Below, in pieces: positions 63,984-64,000 of a stretch of DNA of 64,000 bases. The first letter of the stretch is position 1, and the number at the start of each line of letters is the position of its first letter. The position numbers were made by a program, and so were the translations under genes. The notes under the pieces are model-generated. The model saw only the letters and a program-made list of their open reading frames with translations. It was not told where the DNA came from and ran no database searches. Source of the stretch: an uncultured Clostridia bacterium (GTDB lineage Bacteria > Bacillota > Clostridia > UBA1381); NCBI GenBank assembly GCA_910578235.1, contig CAJTPP010000002.1, forward strand, positions 13,122 through 77,121, given 5' to 3'.

Positions 63984-64000
63984 TAGAAGAATGAAAAATC

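Noticed and set aside
1..64000. CRISPR array
   Set aside because: No regularly spaced direct repeats with unique spacers were seen, and no cas genes.

Overview
The window reads as a chromosomal segment of an AT-rich, Gram-positive anaerobe of the class Clostridia, probably a gut fermenter of plant glycans. The signs are S-layer-homology (SLH) surface proteins, lipobox solute-binding proteins, a single-chain glycyl-tRNA synthetase, RicT, RadA, an Agr-type quorum-sensing locus, strong AGGAGG-type ribosome binding sites and clear sigma-A promoters. A Monoglobus-like lineage is possible, but the genus cannot be fixed from this sequence alone.

Positions 1-20871 form a long plus-strand carbohydrate locus. 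It begins with secreted or surface proteins: a repeat protein cut by the window edge, a clan GH-A hydrolase and two SLH proteins. A sugar ABC importer without its ATPase follows, then a DUF4964/4965 protein and a phosphorolysis module (beta-phosphoglucomutase plus a GH65 phosphorylase). The locus ends with a galactose module (GH36 alpha-galactosidase, galactokinase, PHP protein). The outline is surface capture of oligosaccharides, import, and cytoplasmic phosphorolysis or hydrolysis to sugar phosphates. Two copies of a structured intergenic element, with a compensatory base change between them, sit inside this region (16504-16609 and 20884-20998).

Positions 21025-28137 are an accessory stretch: a decayed ROK glucokinase, a sigma-like/IS21 transposase chimera, a Fic toxin-antitoxin pair, a complete agrA-agrC-agrD-agrB-like quorum-sensing operon whose signal precursor has no cysteine, and an XRE regulator. 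The stretch ends next to a minus-strand tRNA-Ser.

Positions 28311-52974 are mostly core genes: tRNA-Ser(CGA), mscL, glyQS, a BFD-like [2Fe-2S] protein, radA, ricT, a ferredoxin, M18 aminopeptidase, pnp, rpsO, rpmE, folC and hisHF. Between them lie unusual genes: a Tet(M)-like translational GTPase fused to a Rae1/YacP-type NYN nuclease (31104-33668), a clostripain-family lipoprotein that has lost both catalytic residues (37002-38909), and a pair of related membrane proteins with repeated helical modules (46934-48589).

Positions 53148-59165 hold a GH105-type unsaturated glycuronyl hydrolase and a second ABC importer (LplB/YtcP/LplA type), also without an ATPase. They point to use of pectin or other uronate-containing fragments. 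The 3' end has an HxlR regulator divergent from an MBL-like protein with a perfect 24-bp palindrome between them, a secreted polysaccharide deacetylase, and a protein joining a MetH-activation-like region to a RACo-type ATPase. The best candidates for undescribed biology are the GTPase-nuclease fusion, the covarying RNA element and the cysteine-less AgrD.
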